From Manis javanica (Eukaryota > Chordata > Mammalia > Pholidota > Manidae): a stretch of 64,000 bases of DNA. Positions 42,340 through 54,900 of this stretch are shown here, piece after piece. Position 1 is the stretch's first letter; each line of letters begins with the position of its first letter. The stretch is taken from the NCBI RefSeq assembly GCF_040802235.1, contig NC_133164.1, forward strand, positions 89,396,302 to 89,460,301. Reading direction: 5' to 3'. The position numbers and the translations under genes are program-made. Under the pieces are notes generated by a model, which was not told the origin of the DNA, did not search any database, and worked only from the letters and a program-made list of their open reading frames with translations.

Positions 42340-42850
42340 TCTTGACATCTCTACTTCAACATCTGGTGGACATCTCAAACTTCCTTTGGTACTACTCCAC
42401 ATCCAACAGAAATATGTTTAGAATCTGATCACGTCCCCCTGTATCCACTACTACATCTCTGGTTCCAGTTAGTTTTTTAACTGGTCTTGCTTCCGCTCCT
42501 CTGGCTCTCTGCCCCGTTCAAGTTGTCTCAACACAGCAGGCAGTGATCTTTTGTAGACAAGTTAAAGCAAGTCACGATCCTGTTCAAAATCCTAAACTCC
42601 AGTGATTTCCATCTTACTCAGAGTAAGACCCAAACAGGTTACAACAGCCTACAATCTGGCCCACATTACCTCTGTCACGTACTCCTTCCCTTGAGCATCC
42701 CATTCGAGCCACACCGCCTGCTCGCTGACCCTCAGCCATACGTCCCTCAGTGACTCGCTCGTGCTGACCCTCCTGCTTGGAATGCTCCTCCGTTAGGTAC
42801 ACACAAGTCTCCATCCTCCAGGTCTCTGCAAATGTCTTCTCAGTGAGTGT
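42340..42850 (+). repeat. L2 LINE
   Basis: GTGGACATCTCAAACTTCC, GTTCAAAATCCTAAACTCC and CTTGGAATGCTCCTCC follow the sense L2 order. Confidence 0.65.
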
Positions 42851-43370
42851 ATTAATTATCTATAAATCATCAAAATGGTGTGGTTTAAAGCAACACGTTT
42901 ATGATCTCACACAGTCTCTGAGAGCCAGGAATCCAGGAGTGGCTTTCGGGGTGGCTCTGGCTCCAGGTCTCATGAGGTTGCAATAAAGATGTCAGCTGGG
43001 CTCCAACCATCCAAAAGGCTGACCACAACCGAGGGTCCGCTTCCAAGGCGGCTCACTCATGTGGCTGTTGGTAAGGCGGCTCCTCCCCAAAGGGCTGCTC
43101 GCGTGTCCCGGGGCCTGGCAGCTGGCTTTCGCACAAGTGATTGATCCAAAAAAGAGTCAGGCAGGAGCCACAGTGTCTTGTATCACCTAGCCTCAGAAGT
43201 CATGCTCTGTCATTTGGGACACAGGTCAGCCCTGTTCATGCTGGGAGGAGACTGTACAAGGACACGAATTTTCAGGGGTGTAAATCATGGCAGCGTGGTG
43301 GAGGCTGGCTGCTGCGGTATTCACAGTTACACAACTACTATCTAATGGTCCCCTTCCCTCTCTCCTGATT
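42850..43370 (+). repeat. Ancient MER/LTR-like interspersed element
   Basis: GTATTAATTATCTATAAATCA, GGTTTAAAGCAACACG, CAGCTGGGCTCCAACC and GGCTGCTGCGGTATT suggest a relative of the element at 25,925-26,470. Class uncertain. Confidence 0.4.
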
Positions 43371-44399
43371 TTTTTCCACAGGGCTTATTTCCATCTGACA
43401 CCCCTTACTAATTTCTGTTTCTACTCATTAAACATTAAGTTTCTGAAGAGCAGGAAGTTTTACTCGCTTTATTCATCGCTGTATCACTACAATGGTTCAT
43501 GGCACATTCGAGAGAAGTTTAAGCATATTTTGAATATATGAGTGGTTCATTATAACTGTGTGGCTCAGAGGTTAAAACTGGGAACACTGGGTTGGGAATT
43601 ACATAAGATGTTCAATTTTTTAAAAATCTTTACTAGCCCTTCCAAGAAGGGAACAAATTTAACATGAGCTCCTATTCCCTGAGTTGTAAATATGCAGGCT
43701 GGAGGACCTCATGGTAGTTTTGTTACAGAGGGTCATTAGGTGGTTAGTTAGATTAATTTTATGGACCTTTCTAGATACTCTGTTACCCTACACTTAAATC
43801 TGTTTTTTGTTCATGTAGATGATGCAATTTATTTTTCAAGTTCAAACAATGCGAAAGATGGAAATAAGAAAGCAGAAATTACTCACAGTACTGGATAACC
43901 ACCATCCACATTATTCCTGACACTTTTAATAGACATAAATATGTGCAAATACCATTATGTAAGGAAACACACATTCACACGGAAAATACTTAGGAAATGA
44001 AAAGCAGGTTGTACACCAGTGACATACAACCAAAACTGGCCAGTAAATATAAGTATACCTAGTTCTATGTATGGAAACGATTCATGTTCATTTTGAAAAG
44101 GAAAGGAATTTTAAAAGTTCAAAGAAGAAAGTGAAAGTCATAGGCACACCTGCCAAGTGAGAATCGCTATAAAAATGTTGGTACGTATCCTCCAGGCATC
44201 TGTCACCACCTGGAAAAGAAGAAAAATCAGAGAAAACACCAGAGAAACTGAAAATCCTGCGTGTGGTGTTCAGGTTTTAGAAACTGTCTGAAGCACCTTT
44301 GAAGCTACTGTGGGAGGAAAACAAGCATGTGACGTTGCTTATCTTAAAACACCAGGAGTTACGCTGAGCTTTCGGAGGCTCTTGGAAACCTGGGTGTGC

Positions 44400-44830
44400 A
44401 ATAAACCGAGGAGGAGGAAGAGAAAACCAGGCGTGAACTCCCTGCAGCCTCCCCAGACCCGCGGCCGTCAGAAGGGGCCGGCGACGCCCAGCCCCTCACG
44501 TGGAGCTGGGTCGAGGCTGCACTTGGTTTTCCCCCTGCCACGTTTCAGTTTACCTGCTCCTGGGTGGGAGCGCCCTCCGGGCCCCCCTGAAAGCCTGGTG
44601 GTTTTCCTGTGCTTCAGCCGTGAGCTGTCCACAAACATCCCACCCAGCCCTTAGCGTCTTATCTTTCCCCTTCTGCCCAGCGCCTCAGCCTCTCAGCTGT
44701 TGGCTCTCAGAGCATCAAATTCACGGTGGATGGAATAAAGCGCCGGCAAGTGTCAGACTCGCTTCTCGGGGCTTCCCTGCTCTCCAGGATCATGGCCTCG
44801 CCCGTCCCAGGGGCCTTGGTGACTTTGTGG
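44400..44830. other. Moderately GC-rich intergenic block
   Basis: CpG-containing sequence with a CACGTG at about 44,498. No recognisable gene or repeat. Confidence 0.4.
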
Positions 44831-46039
44831 ATCTTCACGAAAGGTACAAGAACTCTTGTTTTCACAAAAAATTGAAAACAAAGATCCTAATTATTGCTAA
44901 TTGTTGTTCCATGTTTTCATGTTTCCGGGTTCCAGATGAACCGGCAATTGTGGAAGAGCAATGAGAAAAATCCTTTATTTTAATTAATCATTTATTGAGT
45001 TCGTATTCAGACAATACCACGCATGACTTGATAAATTCCAGGAGGCCATGTGGCTGGCTCTACCACCACCCCTACACAGCATGAATTTACCCACTCACGG
45101 TCCTCTGCCTCCTGCTAGCACACGTGATTCAGCTGTGCAGCATTCTAGAAGCACATGCACGCGGTGGAAACAGCTTGGCTGTTCAGCAGGTCTTTCATCC
45201 AGGACACGCAGAAAAAAGTTAAGAAAGGCCCCCTGCTGCCCAGGATCTGTAGGGTTTTCTTTAAGTTTGCTCTTACATAAATATCAACCACAATGGAGAT
45301 AGCTGCCAGGCCCAGCTGCGACACAATGTCATAATAATAAAAACAATAAACACACAGGTGTTATTTCATTTAATACAATTTAAAACCAACTTAATTCTAG
45401 GGCACATCTTACTCCCAGTATTTTACTTTTATAATACTATTAGATATCCATAGCAGTTCTAATATAAAGGTATTTCAACTTAAATATTAGCTCTGAAGAT
45501 GTCAGATTTGTTTTATGTAAAGCTTTTAAATCACAAAAAAATAGTCAGGAAATGGCAATAACTTAGCAGACTTTTCCCATTATCTTTAAAGTGCATCATA
45601 TTACTCTAAAATATTTCACATAAGTCCACTTTCTTCTTATTTGCTCTCCTTAATGTTTCTGGTGTACCTATTATCATGTGTTCTTCCTGAAATAAACTGC
45701 CTTCTTCTTCACCTGTCCAAACTCTGACCATCTTCAGGCTCTGAATCCTCCAAATTAGCCCCTTCATTTGACCACATTGGTTTTCGAAGCAGGAGAAGAT
45801 CAGCAAACCCCTGTAGCTGAATAATAATATTTTATTCCTTAGATTTTTGTGGATAATGTATGCTGTGTTAGAATGCACTTTTTGGAGTTAGGGTAATGAA
45901 TACTTTATATGACCATATTCTCCAAAGAACTTAAGAAAATGTTGATGCAAAGTAGGAGCTTTAGAAATATGTGTTGATTGACTACAGAGAAAAAAAGAGG
46001 GTTCATATTGTTTGACTTTCACAACTAAATTAAACAGTG

Positions 46040-46165
46040 GTCCCCACATGTTTGTTTGTCAATAGGTGAATGTATGCCTGCAAATGATCACTTGAGGGGG
46101 TTTACTAAAAATACAGATTCCCAAGTGATGGGGGCAGGAAAAGGACCTATGAATCTGAATTGAGG
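46040..46165 (+). repeat. MER5-like hAT MITE fragment
   Basis: GGGGGTTTACTAAAAATACAG followed by ATTCCCAAGTGAT and TGAATCTGAATTGAGG resembles the MER5 core. Confidence 0.5.
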
Positions 46166-46229
46166 AAACAGCACAACTAACCCTGAAAGGCAATGAAAAG
46201 GGAAAAAAAAGCCCGTTGCTAATTGCTAA

Positions 46230-46740
46230 CCCAATATCCATTTCCACCTTCTTCCTTACTAAAAATCCCAGTTTTCTACAGGGCATAATGTACCCAGCTA
46301 CAAACTGCGTTTTCCATACTCCTTAACAGCTAAAGTGGCTATTAAACATAATTTTGCCTACTAGGATGTAAGCAGATGTCACTGGGGGCCTCCGGGAAAG
46401 CTCTTGAATGGTGATCGAACCTAGCCAGGAAGACCTTTTCCTTCAGTCTTCCTCTTCTTCCTGCCTGAGGACTGCAAACTCCATATTCTACGTAAGAATC
46501 CATCTCGAAGCTATCAGGTGATGAGTGGGAGGATTAAAGCCACACACTGAGGATGGAGGGCTCAGTGGAGAGAGAGAGGGAATATAGATTCTGGAGCATC
46601 ATGGAACCTCAGTGCCAGGCCTGATGGCATACTTGCAGACTTCCTGTTCCTTGAGAAAGATTAGAGCCCTAGTTGGTTAACTCCTGTAAGTTAGGCTTCC
46701 TGTTACTTGCAGCCAATACAATTCTAACTGACACAATAGC
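46230..46740 (+). repeat. LTR/MER-type fossil
   Basis: The layout (AGGATGTAAGCAGATGTCACTG, TTTCCTTCAGTC, TTACTTGCAGCCAATAC, CTAACTGACACAAT at the end) suggests an old solo LTR. Assignment is uncertain. Confidence 0.4.
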
Positions 46741-47132
46741 TTGACAATCAAAATATAGAATAAGAAACGAGAGGGCTTTATATCTGCAAAAACAATGTGG
46801 AGTGCATTATACAAACTGTATAACTGACAAAAACCCAGAATTGCTGAAAGATATGTTAAACAGATAGTCTCTTCTGTCAACAACAAAAAGGAAGGCAATC
46901 AAAAACTCCAGAAAAACAAACAAAAGACTATATAACAAAGCTTTTAGTTGAAGCAAAGAAAAATATGCCATGATTTTTCAGCAAATGGTGGAGAATTTTG
47001 ACCTTGATATTTGGGACATTCCTTTTTAAGTGGTCAAGTTCAGTGGCCAAAGATTACATTTACTTTTCTATAGACCCAATCATTCCACATGATTCTATTG
47101 GTGGATCCATAATATTCATAATATCATTTAAA

Positions 47133-47198
47133 ATAATCATAGTATTTTTTTGATATCGTTAATGTACAATTACTTGAACAACATAATCATAGTATTTT
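47133..47198 (-). mobile_element. Ultra-short family A retroposon insertion with perfect target-site duplication
   Basis: Only 34 bases (47,149-47,182: tail T's, GATATCGTTAATGTACAAT, TACTTGAACAAC) of the family A 3' end are present. They are flanked by identical 16-mers ATAATCATAGTATTTT at 47,133-47,148 and 47,183-47,198. Confidence 0.85.
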
Positions 47199-50100
47199 AA
47201 ACACTACTATTTTTCAAAATTTAGAAATAATCAATAGAGAAGGCCCTGGATTTATATTTATAGAATGTAAATGCCCTAAACCTTGACAATAGGAGATTGG
47301 CACCCTCATCTCCCCACCTTATATGGTGTACAATCACTAGAAACTTCCTAATATTGATGAATCAAAAATGGAGGTCTAAGGATATCATACAAAGATATGT
47401 AAGAACTAGAAGAACTAAAAATAATATCAGTAACAAGGAGGTAAGAGGCAGTTCCTTTGCTAAATTCCTCATTTTATTTTTCATAGCAGAGAGCAACATA
47501 TATAGAAGCTGCTAAAACAAGACAGGTATATGAGAGTTGTGGTGTTATCCTCAGGGCTAAAAAGAGAAATTGGCCACAGGGGCTTGCTCTGGGTGGTGGT
47601 CTTGAGGATTGTTGGCGAGGAGGGAGAAGAAAGATTTTTTTCATCCCATGTCTTTCTTTACTACTGGAATTATTTTAACCCTATGCATGCATTCCTTTCA
47701 TAATTACAATAAAGCATGTTTTTTATTTTTTTAACTCAATTCTGACACCCCACTGGTTTGTGGAGCCATTGAATTAGACAATCTGCAGCAATGTCTTCAA
47801 GCTCAAACGCTACCATGAGCTTCCACTTCAGCAGAGTTACAGGCAGGGGTCGGCAAGATGCCTGCTGCTCCTTCCATGGGTTTCAGTGTAAACAGATCTG
47901 AGCCCAGATTACTTTCCATAACAACTAAACGCAGTTAAAAGAACAATGTTTGAGATTGTTTAATGAATCATTTAAAAAATGCAACTTCTTATTCCCAATA
48001 AAAGTGAATTTTTAAAATATTGAACATTTGGATTATTCTGATTTATATAATGAATATTTTTTCTCTGAAAAATCAAGAGCAGAAAAAAAGTCTGGCAGCA
48101 ATGAAAAGACACTAAGATGGCGGTATAGCTTTGTATCCTTTCTTCACTTTAATGGTTAAAGAAATGGCAGAATTATTTTTTTTTACTGAAGCATGGATAG
48201 TTACGTAAATAACTGAAATAAGGAAATAACAACCTAAGTAAAGTAACAAAGGAAATCCACAGAAAGAACATTCTGACAACACAAACAATTATCAGGCCAG
48301 ATGCGGATATAACACAATGAAGCTTCTCACCTAATTTTAATTCTGGTCTGTCATTTATGGTGATTTCCAAACTGGTATTAAGTACTTAACAAATTTGAGT
48401 CTTGTAACATTTGCAACCTCAAAATGACTGTAGATCCATCTTTAAGGACTATTTTCAGAATCTTGATATTTACCAATGAAAAGATAATTTTTTAGTCTGG
48501 GAATGTCCTCTATGGACATGGGGCAAAATAATCAAATTGTCTTTAATGCTGAACTATACATAAAAAAATAAGTTTGCAGTTAAGATACGGATCAAGGAGA
48601 AGGAAAGATGTGTTTGGCCCAAGGTTGTACTGGATCCTCTGGATTTTGTGTGGCCTGCAGTTCCCACATGCGCCGTTTCCTGGGCCACAATCACTGTTAC
48701 AGTGCCTCTTGCTCATGGCCAGGCAGATCTCAATGTTGCTTGCAGACCCAAGGCAAGGTGCACAAAGGTTAAGCCTGGCTGTTGCTCAGGAGCCAAAACC
48801 TGCAGTAACTGACTGAACATAACTCTCTGGGAAGAGATTTAAGATGCCCAGTGTTGAAAGGAGGCAATAGTCTTTTCTGAGGGTCCTCCTCCCCCCACTG
48901 CTTTCCCTGCTCTTGGCCAACATTCCCATAGGGGTCATGTTCAAGATACGCTCTTCTGTGGAGAAGCTTGGGTTCCCTTGGGAGACTCCTACATCCCTAA
49001 ACTTTTTAAATTCTCAACTGAAGCTGGGGTTTAGGCATGGGGATGGTGCCAAGGGAGACTCCAGCTTCTTAATTTGTGCATCTGAATGGCTGGAGGTGCC
49101 GTTTATAGGATAGGGGGCCCTTAGAGAGGGCCTGATGGGGAGATTAGGGGTGTTATTTGGATCTCTAGGTGCTTTGATACATCCAGGTAGGGATGAGAAG
49201 TAGGCAACTGGATATAAAGTCTGAGAGACAGCCAGTGATACAAATGACTCAGTCCTACCCTCATGGATGTCACTGTGCACAGGAACAGACTTTAACTAGT
49301 TACAAACATAAATCAGTTACAAACATAAACACCAAAGTTTCATGAGAACAAGGGAGTGATTAAGAGGTACTAAAGGCTTGTGGGAAATATATAAAATGCC
49401 TGGAAAATCTTCATGAACACATTGATAAGGGGATCCCTGGGGACCTTGATGAAAGCTGTTTTGCTTCCAGAGTGATGGGGCAGAAGCCAGACCAGTGTGT
49501 TAAAGATGAATGCATGGAGGCCGAGTATCACAACTCCTAGGAGAGGTTTGCTGTGAAGGAGAGGAAGGGAGTGAGAGCTGGAGATGGCCAGTGTTTCTGG
49601 GAAGAACTTTGTGTTTGTTGGTTTTTAGTTCAGTGATGCTCCAAAGGGGTGCTAGGGTCAGCCTTGGTCAGGATGGGCGTTTTTCTATCCTGGAGGAGGA
49701 GCAGAAGGGCAGAGGGGCAGCTGGAGGGCTGGACCCCTGGTGTGAAGCTGAGCTACCATCTGATGGCCTTGCTTTTCTCTGCAAACAGAGGCAGGGCCAT
49801 CTGTTAAGGGCGATGAACCCGGCTAAGGTGACTGGCAATGTCTTTGCAGAGGAGCAGGGAGACAGGGCAGGACTGAGGGCCATTTGTATCTCTCCTGGGA
49901 CCTCTGCGGTGTGGCTCCCCAAGCAGCAGCCACGGAGAAAGCAGGTGGCTGAGTTCATCCAAGGTTGAGACGCTGCCAGAAAAGTGTGACAAGGACAGAG
50001 GGGCATGGACATTATGATTAACAGCAAAAAAAAAAATGGACTTGCAGGTGAATGGTGGATAAGGTGGTAGGAAAGAAGGGAGAGGGTGGGAATGGCAGTG

Positions 50101-50579
50101 GGGGGCATGGGTCACCCACAGGGATGCAGACAGGTGATGGAAGGCAGGACCAGGGGGAAGACCCTGGTTAGCAGATGACAGAGTCAAGGACTGGTACGGC
50201 CAAATGGAGGATCCTTAAAGCAGCAGGTTTTGCTTTTCTTTTCCCCTTTTTTGTTTCTTTTTCTTTTTCTTGCTAGAGAAAGGAGAGGAATGCCCTCGTT
50301 TTCTTACCATGAAATCTCCCAGCTTCCTTCTTCCTCATGGCTACAGAACGGACCGACCCCTCGATGTGTACTCTGGCTTGGATAGCTCCTTCTCTGTAGA
50401 GTTCACCTTTATCTCTGCTAAACCAATCCCGCTCTGCGGAGACGCCTCACGCTGCTGTTCTTCAGAAACGTGGTCCTCCAGCTCCGCCTCAGAGGCCCGG
50501 CTTCTGAGGCTCCTGGGCTCCGCAACAGACGTTCCTGGCGCTTGTGCACAATGTTCTTAATGGGGCAGCCGGCTTCTGC

Positions 50580-51330
50580 TTTCATTTAAACCCTAACTTA
50601 TTTCTACACCCAACTCCCAGCCACCACCATCTCCATCCCTCTGCACCCTCAGAGACAAGCGTCTCCAGATATTCACCACGGAGTTGCTGGCTATTACCCC
50701 TCCCTCACTTCTCATTCTCACTTCCTCTGCAGCGGAGGTCTTCCCGAGGACCAGAGTCTTCCCCCGATGAAAATGGAAGACCCTCCTCAGTGCTCTCCTT
50801 AGCTGACTTCTCAGCAGCCTTTGTCCAAGTGGGTGGCACCTGCTGCCTGAAGCTGTCGTCCGCTCAGCAAGAGACAGCCCTGTTCTCCGGCGGCCGGTCC
50901 GCTGCTCGGGCAGGCTCTGCAGATTCTCCTTCCCACGCCTCTTCCTGGCCGCTGAGGCTGGTTTTGCGTTGCTATTTTCACCTTAGGCCCCTGGCTTGGG
51001 CAATCTCTTCCAGTTCTATGGCTTCAAATACCATCTGCGTTCCAACAGCTCCCAGTGTCTGTCTCCGGTCCGGTCACTCTTTGGGTAGCTTCAGACCTGG
51101 ATGTGCATCTATCTAGAATATCTCCTTGGGTTCACTGGTTCACAACCCAACTCTTCATCTCCCCACTTCCCTGCCAAACTTCTCACGCCTATATATCCTA
51201 GTGAATGGGGCCAAACCCATCCAGTCGCTGAGAATGGGCACCTAGGGGTCTCCCGTGGTCCCTCCTTCCCGTCTCTCTCGTCTATTCCTTGAACTGGGAG
51301 TCCCGTCCCCACCAATTTCGAGGCCATTCA
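50580..51330 (+). repeat. L2 LINE ORF2-derived region
   Basis: GGGCAATCTCTTCCAGTTC, ATGGCTTCAAATACCATCTG and TATCTCCTTGGGTTC follow sense L2 ORF2. A 190-codon open frame here (50,544-51,116) is not in a recognised L2 frame and is not treated as a gene. Confidence 0.6.
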
Positions 51331-51687
51331 AAAAGGCTCTCTGACCCGCAATCTAAACTAGGTTCCCCTGTTACATCCCACAGCTTATAGGGTGCTGCGC
51401 ACAGCGTCCATCTCCTCCCTGAATTTCCAGGGGCAGGCTGAGCCTTCCCCGGCGCGGGGCAGCGAGTCCCACCCCTGGACGCCCTGGGCGTCAGGCCCCG
51501 CGCAGCGCCCAGGCCTCCAGCAGCACCGTGTGGGCTTCCGGGTCACGCCACCGTCCCGCGCCCGGAGAGCCGCGCTGGACCCGGCCTTCGGGGAAAGGCG
51601 GGAGCCTCTGGCGCCGAGCGGCCGCGGTCACGGCCGGTGGGCCCCACCGCGGCCTGCCGTCGCCCGTTTAAGCGCGGAGGGCCGTGG

Positions 51688-51697
51688 GTCACGTGAT
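51688..51697 (+). promoter_or_regulatory. RMC1: CLEAR-like E-box in RMC1 promoter
   Basis: GTCACGTGAT matches nine of ten bases of the CLEAR consensus GTCACGTGAC used by TFEB/TFE3/MITF, 171 bases upstream of the ATG. Function is inferred from RMC1's lysosomal role. Confidence 0.6.
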
Positions 51698-51867
51698 GGG
51701 GAGGGGGCGCGGCACCAGGAAGCGGCCTCGGCGCCCGCTGGGACCTCAGCCGCCGCCGCCGCCGCCGCCGCAGCCCGGCACGAGCCTCCGCGTCCCCGCG
51801 CGGGCGCCGCTTGCCCCGCTGCACCCTGGCTGCCGCCCCCGGGGCCCCGGCCGCCGCGACGCCCGCC

Positions 51868-51969
51868 ATGGGCGAGGAGGACTACTACCTGGAGCTGTGC
51901 GAGCGGCCGGTGCACTTCGAGAAGGCGAACCCGGTCAACTGCGTCTTCTTCGACGAGGCCAACAAGCAG
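51868..51969 (+). CDS. RMC1: RMC1 coding exon 1
   Basis: It encodes residues 1-34, from MGEEDYYLEL to FFDEANKQ, and ends CAG before donor GTCAGG. A strong initiation context (GCC ATG G) supports this start. Confidence 0.96.
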
Positions 51970-54900
51970 GTCAGGGCGCGCCGCCTCCTCCCGCGCGGCC
52001 CGGCGCCCGGGGTCGGCCCGCGCGCAGGCCTCCTGCCGGGCACTAGGCCCGGGGCCTCCTGCCGTCCCGACTCGGGACGAGAGCCAGCGCCTCGCGTGGA
52101 CTCAGCCGAGGAACCGGGCTTTACCGCGGCAGTGACCGCTGGGTGGACGCCGAGCCGGCGCCAGCGACCCGGGGCCCGTTGGCGGGGCGCTCAGCTGTTA
52201 GATCGCTGGTGTCTTCCCGGCGCCTTTGTTATCTGTGTCGTTAGTTACCCGTGCAGTCACAGGCGACACTGAGGTTTCCGCCCCCGGAGTTTCGGAAAGG
52301 GAGAAGAGCAGTGTGCGGAGCCGCGGGGTGTACTGCCGCGTGTCCGCGGCGCCTCTGCCGATCCGGATCACAGCTCGGAGCCCTGGGGGCCCCGGCCGGG
52401 CCTTGCACAGTGAGCAGCACTCGCAGTGGTAGCCTTTCTGGCCTTTGCTTTATTTCTTAAAATCCCTGTGAACTGCCGAGCATCTGCAGGTTGGTGGTGC
52501 GCCACGTTAGTTTAGTAGGCCCCAGGGTGGGGTGCAGCAGAAACGGTCGCGTGGAGGTTTGTCTGTGCTTTTCAAACTTCAGACAATTGACACTGCATCT
52601 TTTTCCTCAGGTTTTTGCCGTTCGGTCGGGTGGAGCTACTGGGGTGGTAGTTAAAGGCCCGGATGATAGAAATCCCATCTCATTTAGGTAACTATGGGCA
52701 TTTACAGAATAATTGCAACATGTAAACAAGGTGGTGTTTTTGTTTCTCATTCAGAAGGTGGTTTAAGTTTCTGTCTTCTGCTTCTCCTGGGAGATCGAGG
52801 AGTGTGTGTGGGGGGGTGCGGGTAGGCAAAGCCCCGCAGTAGCGAGAGGGACGCAGACACCTGCTGTGCAGTGGGGGGTGGTACGCCCTGCACTTCCTGT
52901 CGGTGAAATGGGAGAGTAGTTTCCTTTTGCCGAAATCGGGCACCTACTTCCTGGTACTTGAAATTATGGGGCCGGGGCCTTGATGGGCCCATTTCCAGTG
53001 TCGATGGAGGAGGGCCTTCAGTTCCTCCTTTGGCCCCAGGTCTTTTCAGAGTGTGTGGTAGTTCAAGGAGATTTCTAAGTCAGTGTTTGCCATGAAATAG
53101 TGTGTATTTAAAAAAGTCCCAGCTTCCATTGTGCTTAAGGTGAGTGGAGTTCCCAGGTAACGGAAGTTGAACCGGTAATTATCAATAGCAGCCCCTTTCA
53201 CTTTCAGAAGTATCTCTGTTGGGGTGATCACTCTCAGGTCACCTTAACTCCTGTGATTGCAGAACGGGAAAGTACGAGGTAGGCCCGCAGTTCAGCGGTG
53301 GTATAAAACATTTATTTTTACAGGTGGCCTATGTTAATAGGAAACAGGTTTTAAAGTAGAGATCAGTCTCCGTCTGTTCAGCAAGCACTGGTTGCCCCCC
53401 TGTGCTAGGCACCAGGCCTGGGAAAGTGTTGAATTAGCCTGGGAGGCCTGAGTCAGCGAGTGCAGACAGGTGTGCTCACACAGTTACTGTGGGGAGCGCT
53501 GTGACCAAGCTCTGCTCAGAATGTGAGTGTGCAGAAGAGATGGGACATTTTATCTTTGGATTGGCTGGGGAAGACTGCTGCCTGGGATGGGGAGGGCCTC
53601 AGGAGGCAGCCTTTGAGAGAAACTTTACAGCTTTAATGGGATGATTCTAGGTGGAGATGAGAGGAGGCCTTCCAAATGGCGGGAACACCACCAAGCTTGG
53701 GGTTGGGGGAACTCCAGGACTGTGGCACTGAACCTCAGGTGTCCATGCAGAGAAAGGGAGGTGGTGCTGGTGTGACTGGTGGTGGGGTTGGCTTGAACCT
53801 TGTATATTCTTCCATGGAATTAAGGCTTTATCTTGTTACTGAAAATCTGTAAACTGGAGTGTGGCTTGCTCATGTCAGTGTTTGGAAAGATTACCCTGTT
53901 TGCTGGGTTGAAACTGGATTAGTTGGGGCAAATCAGAGTCAGGGGTGCCCCTCAAAGGTGATTGGAATAGCCTGAGCCGGGCATAGGAATACCCGCCTGA
54001 AGGCAGTGTTGAGTGTATCACACAGGCACTCATAGGTGCTTAGGAATATCTTGGGTAAGGCTCAGTGGTCAGTTCGGTGTGGAAAATAAGAGTGGGCCCA
54101 TGAGGATTCAGATTTGAGGGCTCAATAGGGTTTGAGGGGGAAGGTACTGAATTTATCTTCTTTTAAAAAGCTTATTAAAAGCTTTATTGTATAATTGTTA
54201 TTAACTGCACCTACTTAATGGGTACAGTTGAAGAGTTTTGACATTTATGTACCTCCATGAAGCCATCATCACAATCCAGATAATGCATGTCCCTATTCCC
54301 CACAAAGTTTCCTTGGGTTCCCTGCAGCCCATCCCTGGACCACCCTTTGTAATGCCTGTTCGAGCTGGTGTGAGACAGCGAGGTGGAGCCACCCTGTGCA
54401 CTGTGGCACAATGGATAGTAAATGGGAAGGAGTCCGTTCTTGCAAAAGCTTTGTTGTGAGTGACTAGGAGAGGTGGCTAGTTTGTGAAGGTCACTGGGTA
54501 TCTACTCATTTATGTCTGAAGTGATTTTCAGGGGAAAGTGCATGTGATCTTGGTTTTTCCAGTTACTTGTTTCCCAAGATACTGTAAATTTCTGTAGTAA
54601 CTTGTTGCCCACTGGATTTTGTTTCCTGAAAAGTAGTCCTACTGATAGCTTCAGAAACATAATTTTAAACTAAGATTTCTGCTTCCTAAATATTTCACTT
54701 CTTTCCTCACAAAATGATAGAAGCTAGAATTCAGTTATTAAGTTTAAGTCATAACATCCTCTTTCTTCTTAAAGAATGGAAGATAAAGGAGAAGTGAAGT
54801 GCATTAAGTTTTCCTTAGAAAATAAGATACTGGCTGTTCAAAGGACCTCAAAGACTGTGGTAAGATGTATCCTTAAATATAGTATATAAAGAAATACATT

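Larger units (their letters stand above)
36841..51399. other. RIOK3-RMC1 intergenic region
   Basis: About 15 kb with no supportable protein gene. It contains LTR, L1, L2 and MER-type fossils (annotated separately), GC-rich blocks at 37,390-37,780 and about 44,400-44,830, and plain AT-rich DNA at 43,560-44,300, 45,300-46,030 and 46,750-49,100. A noncoding transcript is possible but cannot be shown from sequence. Confidence 0.7.
51400..52400 (+). promoter_or_regulatory. RMC1: RMC1 CpG-island promoter, 5'UTR and start of intron 1
   Basis: Strongly GC- and CpG-rich DNA surrounds exon 1. A CCG/GCC repeat lies at about 51,747-51,773. GTCACGTGAT at 51,688-51,697, 171 bases before the ATG, resembles the CLEAR element bound by TFEB/TFE3. 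No TATA box was seen. Transcription probably starts between about 51,690 and 51,850. Confidence 0.85.
52688..54774 (+). other. RMC1: RMC1 intron 2
   Basis: A 2.1-kb intron. It includes an L2-like antisense stretch at about 53,370-53,935 and an L1-like antisense stretch at about 54,160-54,420. Nothing else was recognised. Confidence 0.75.

Noticed and set aside
45606-45878. Minus-strand 90-codon frame with a lysine/glutamate-rich middle
   Set aside because: No start context, splice sites or family resemblance. AT-rich intergenic sequence.
50544-51116. 190-codon plus-strand frame upstream of RMC1
   Set aside because: It lies within L2-derived sequence and shows no recognisable protein domain.
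51392-52135. 247-codon plus-strand open frame across the RMC1 CpG island
   Set aside because: GC-rich DNA lacks stop codons by composition. It overlaps true RMC1 exon 1 in another frame and reads through the real splice donor.
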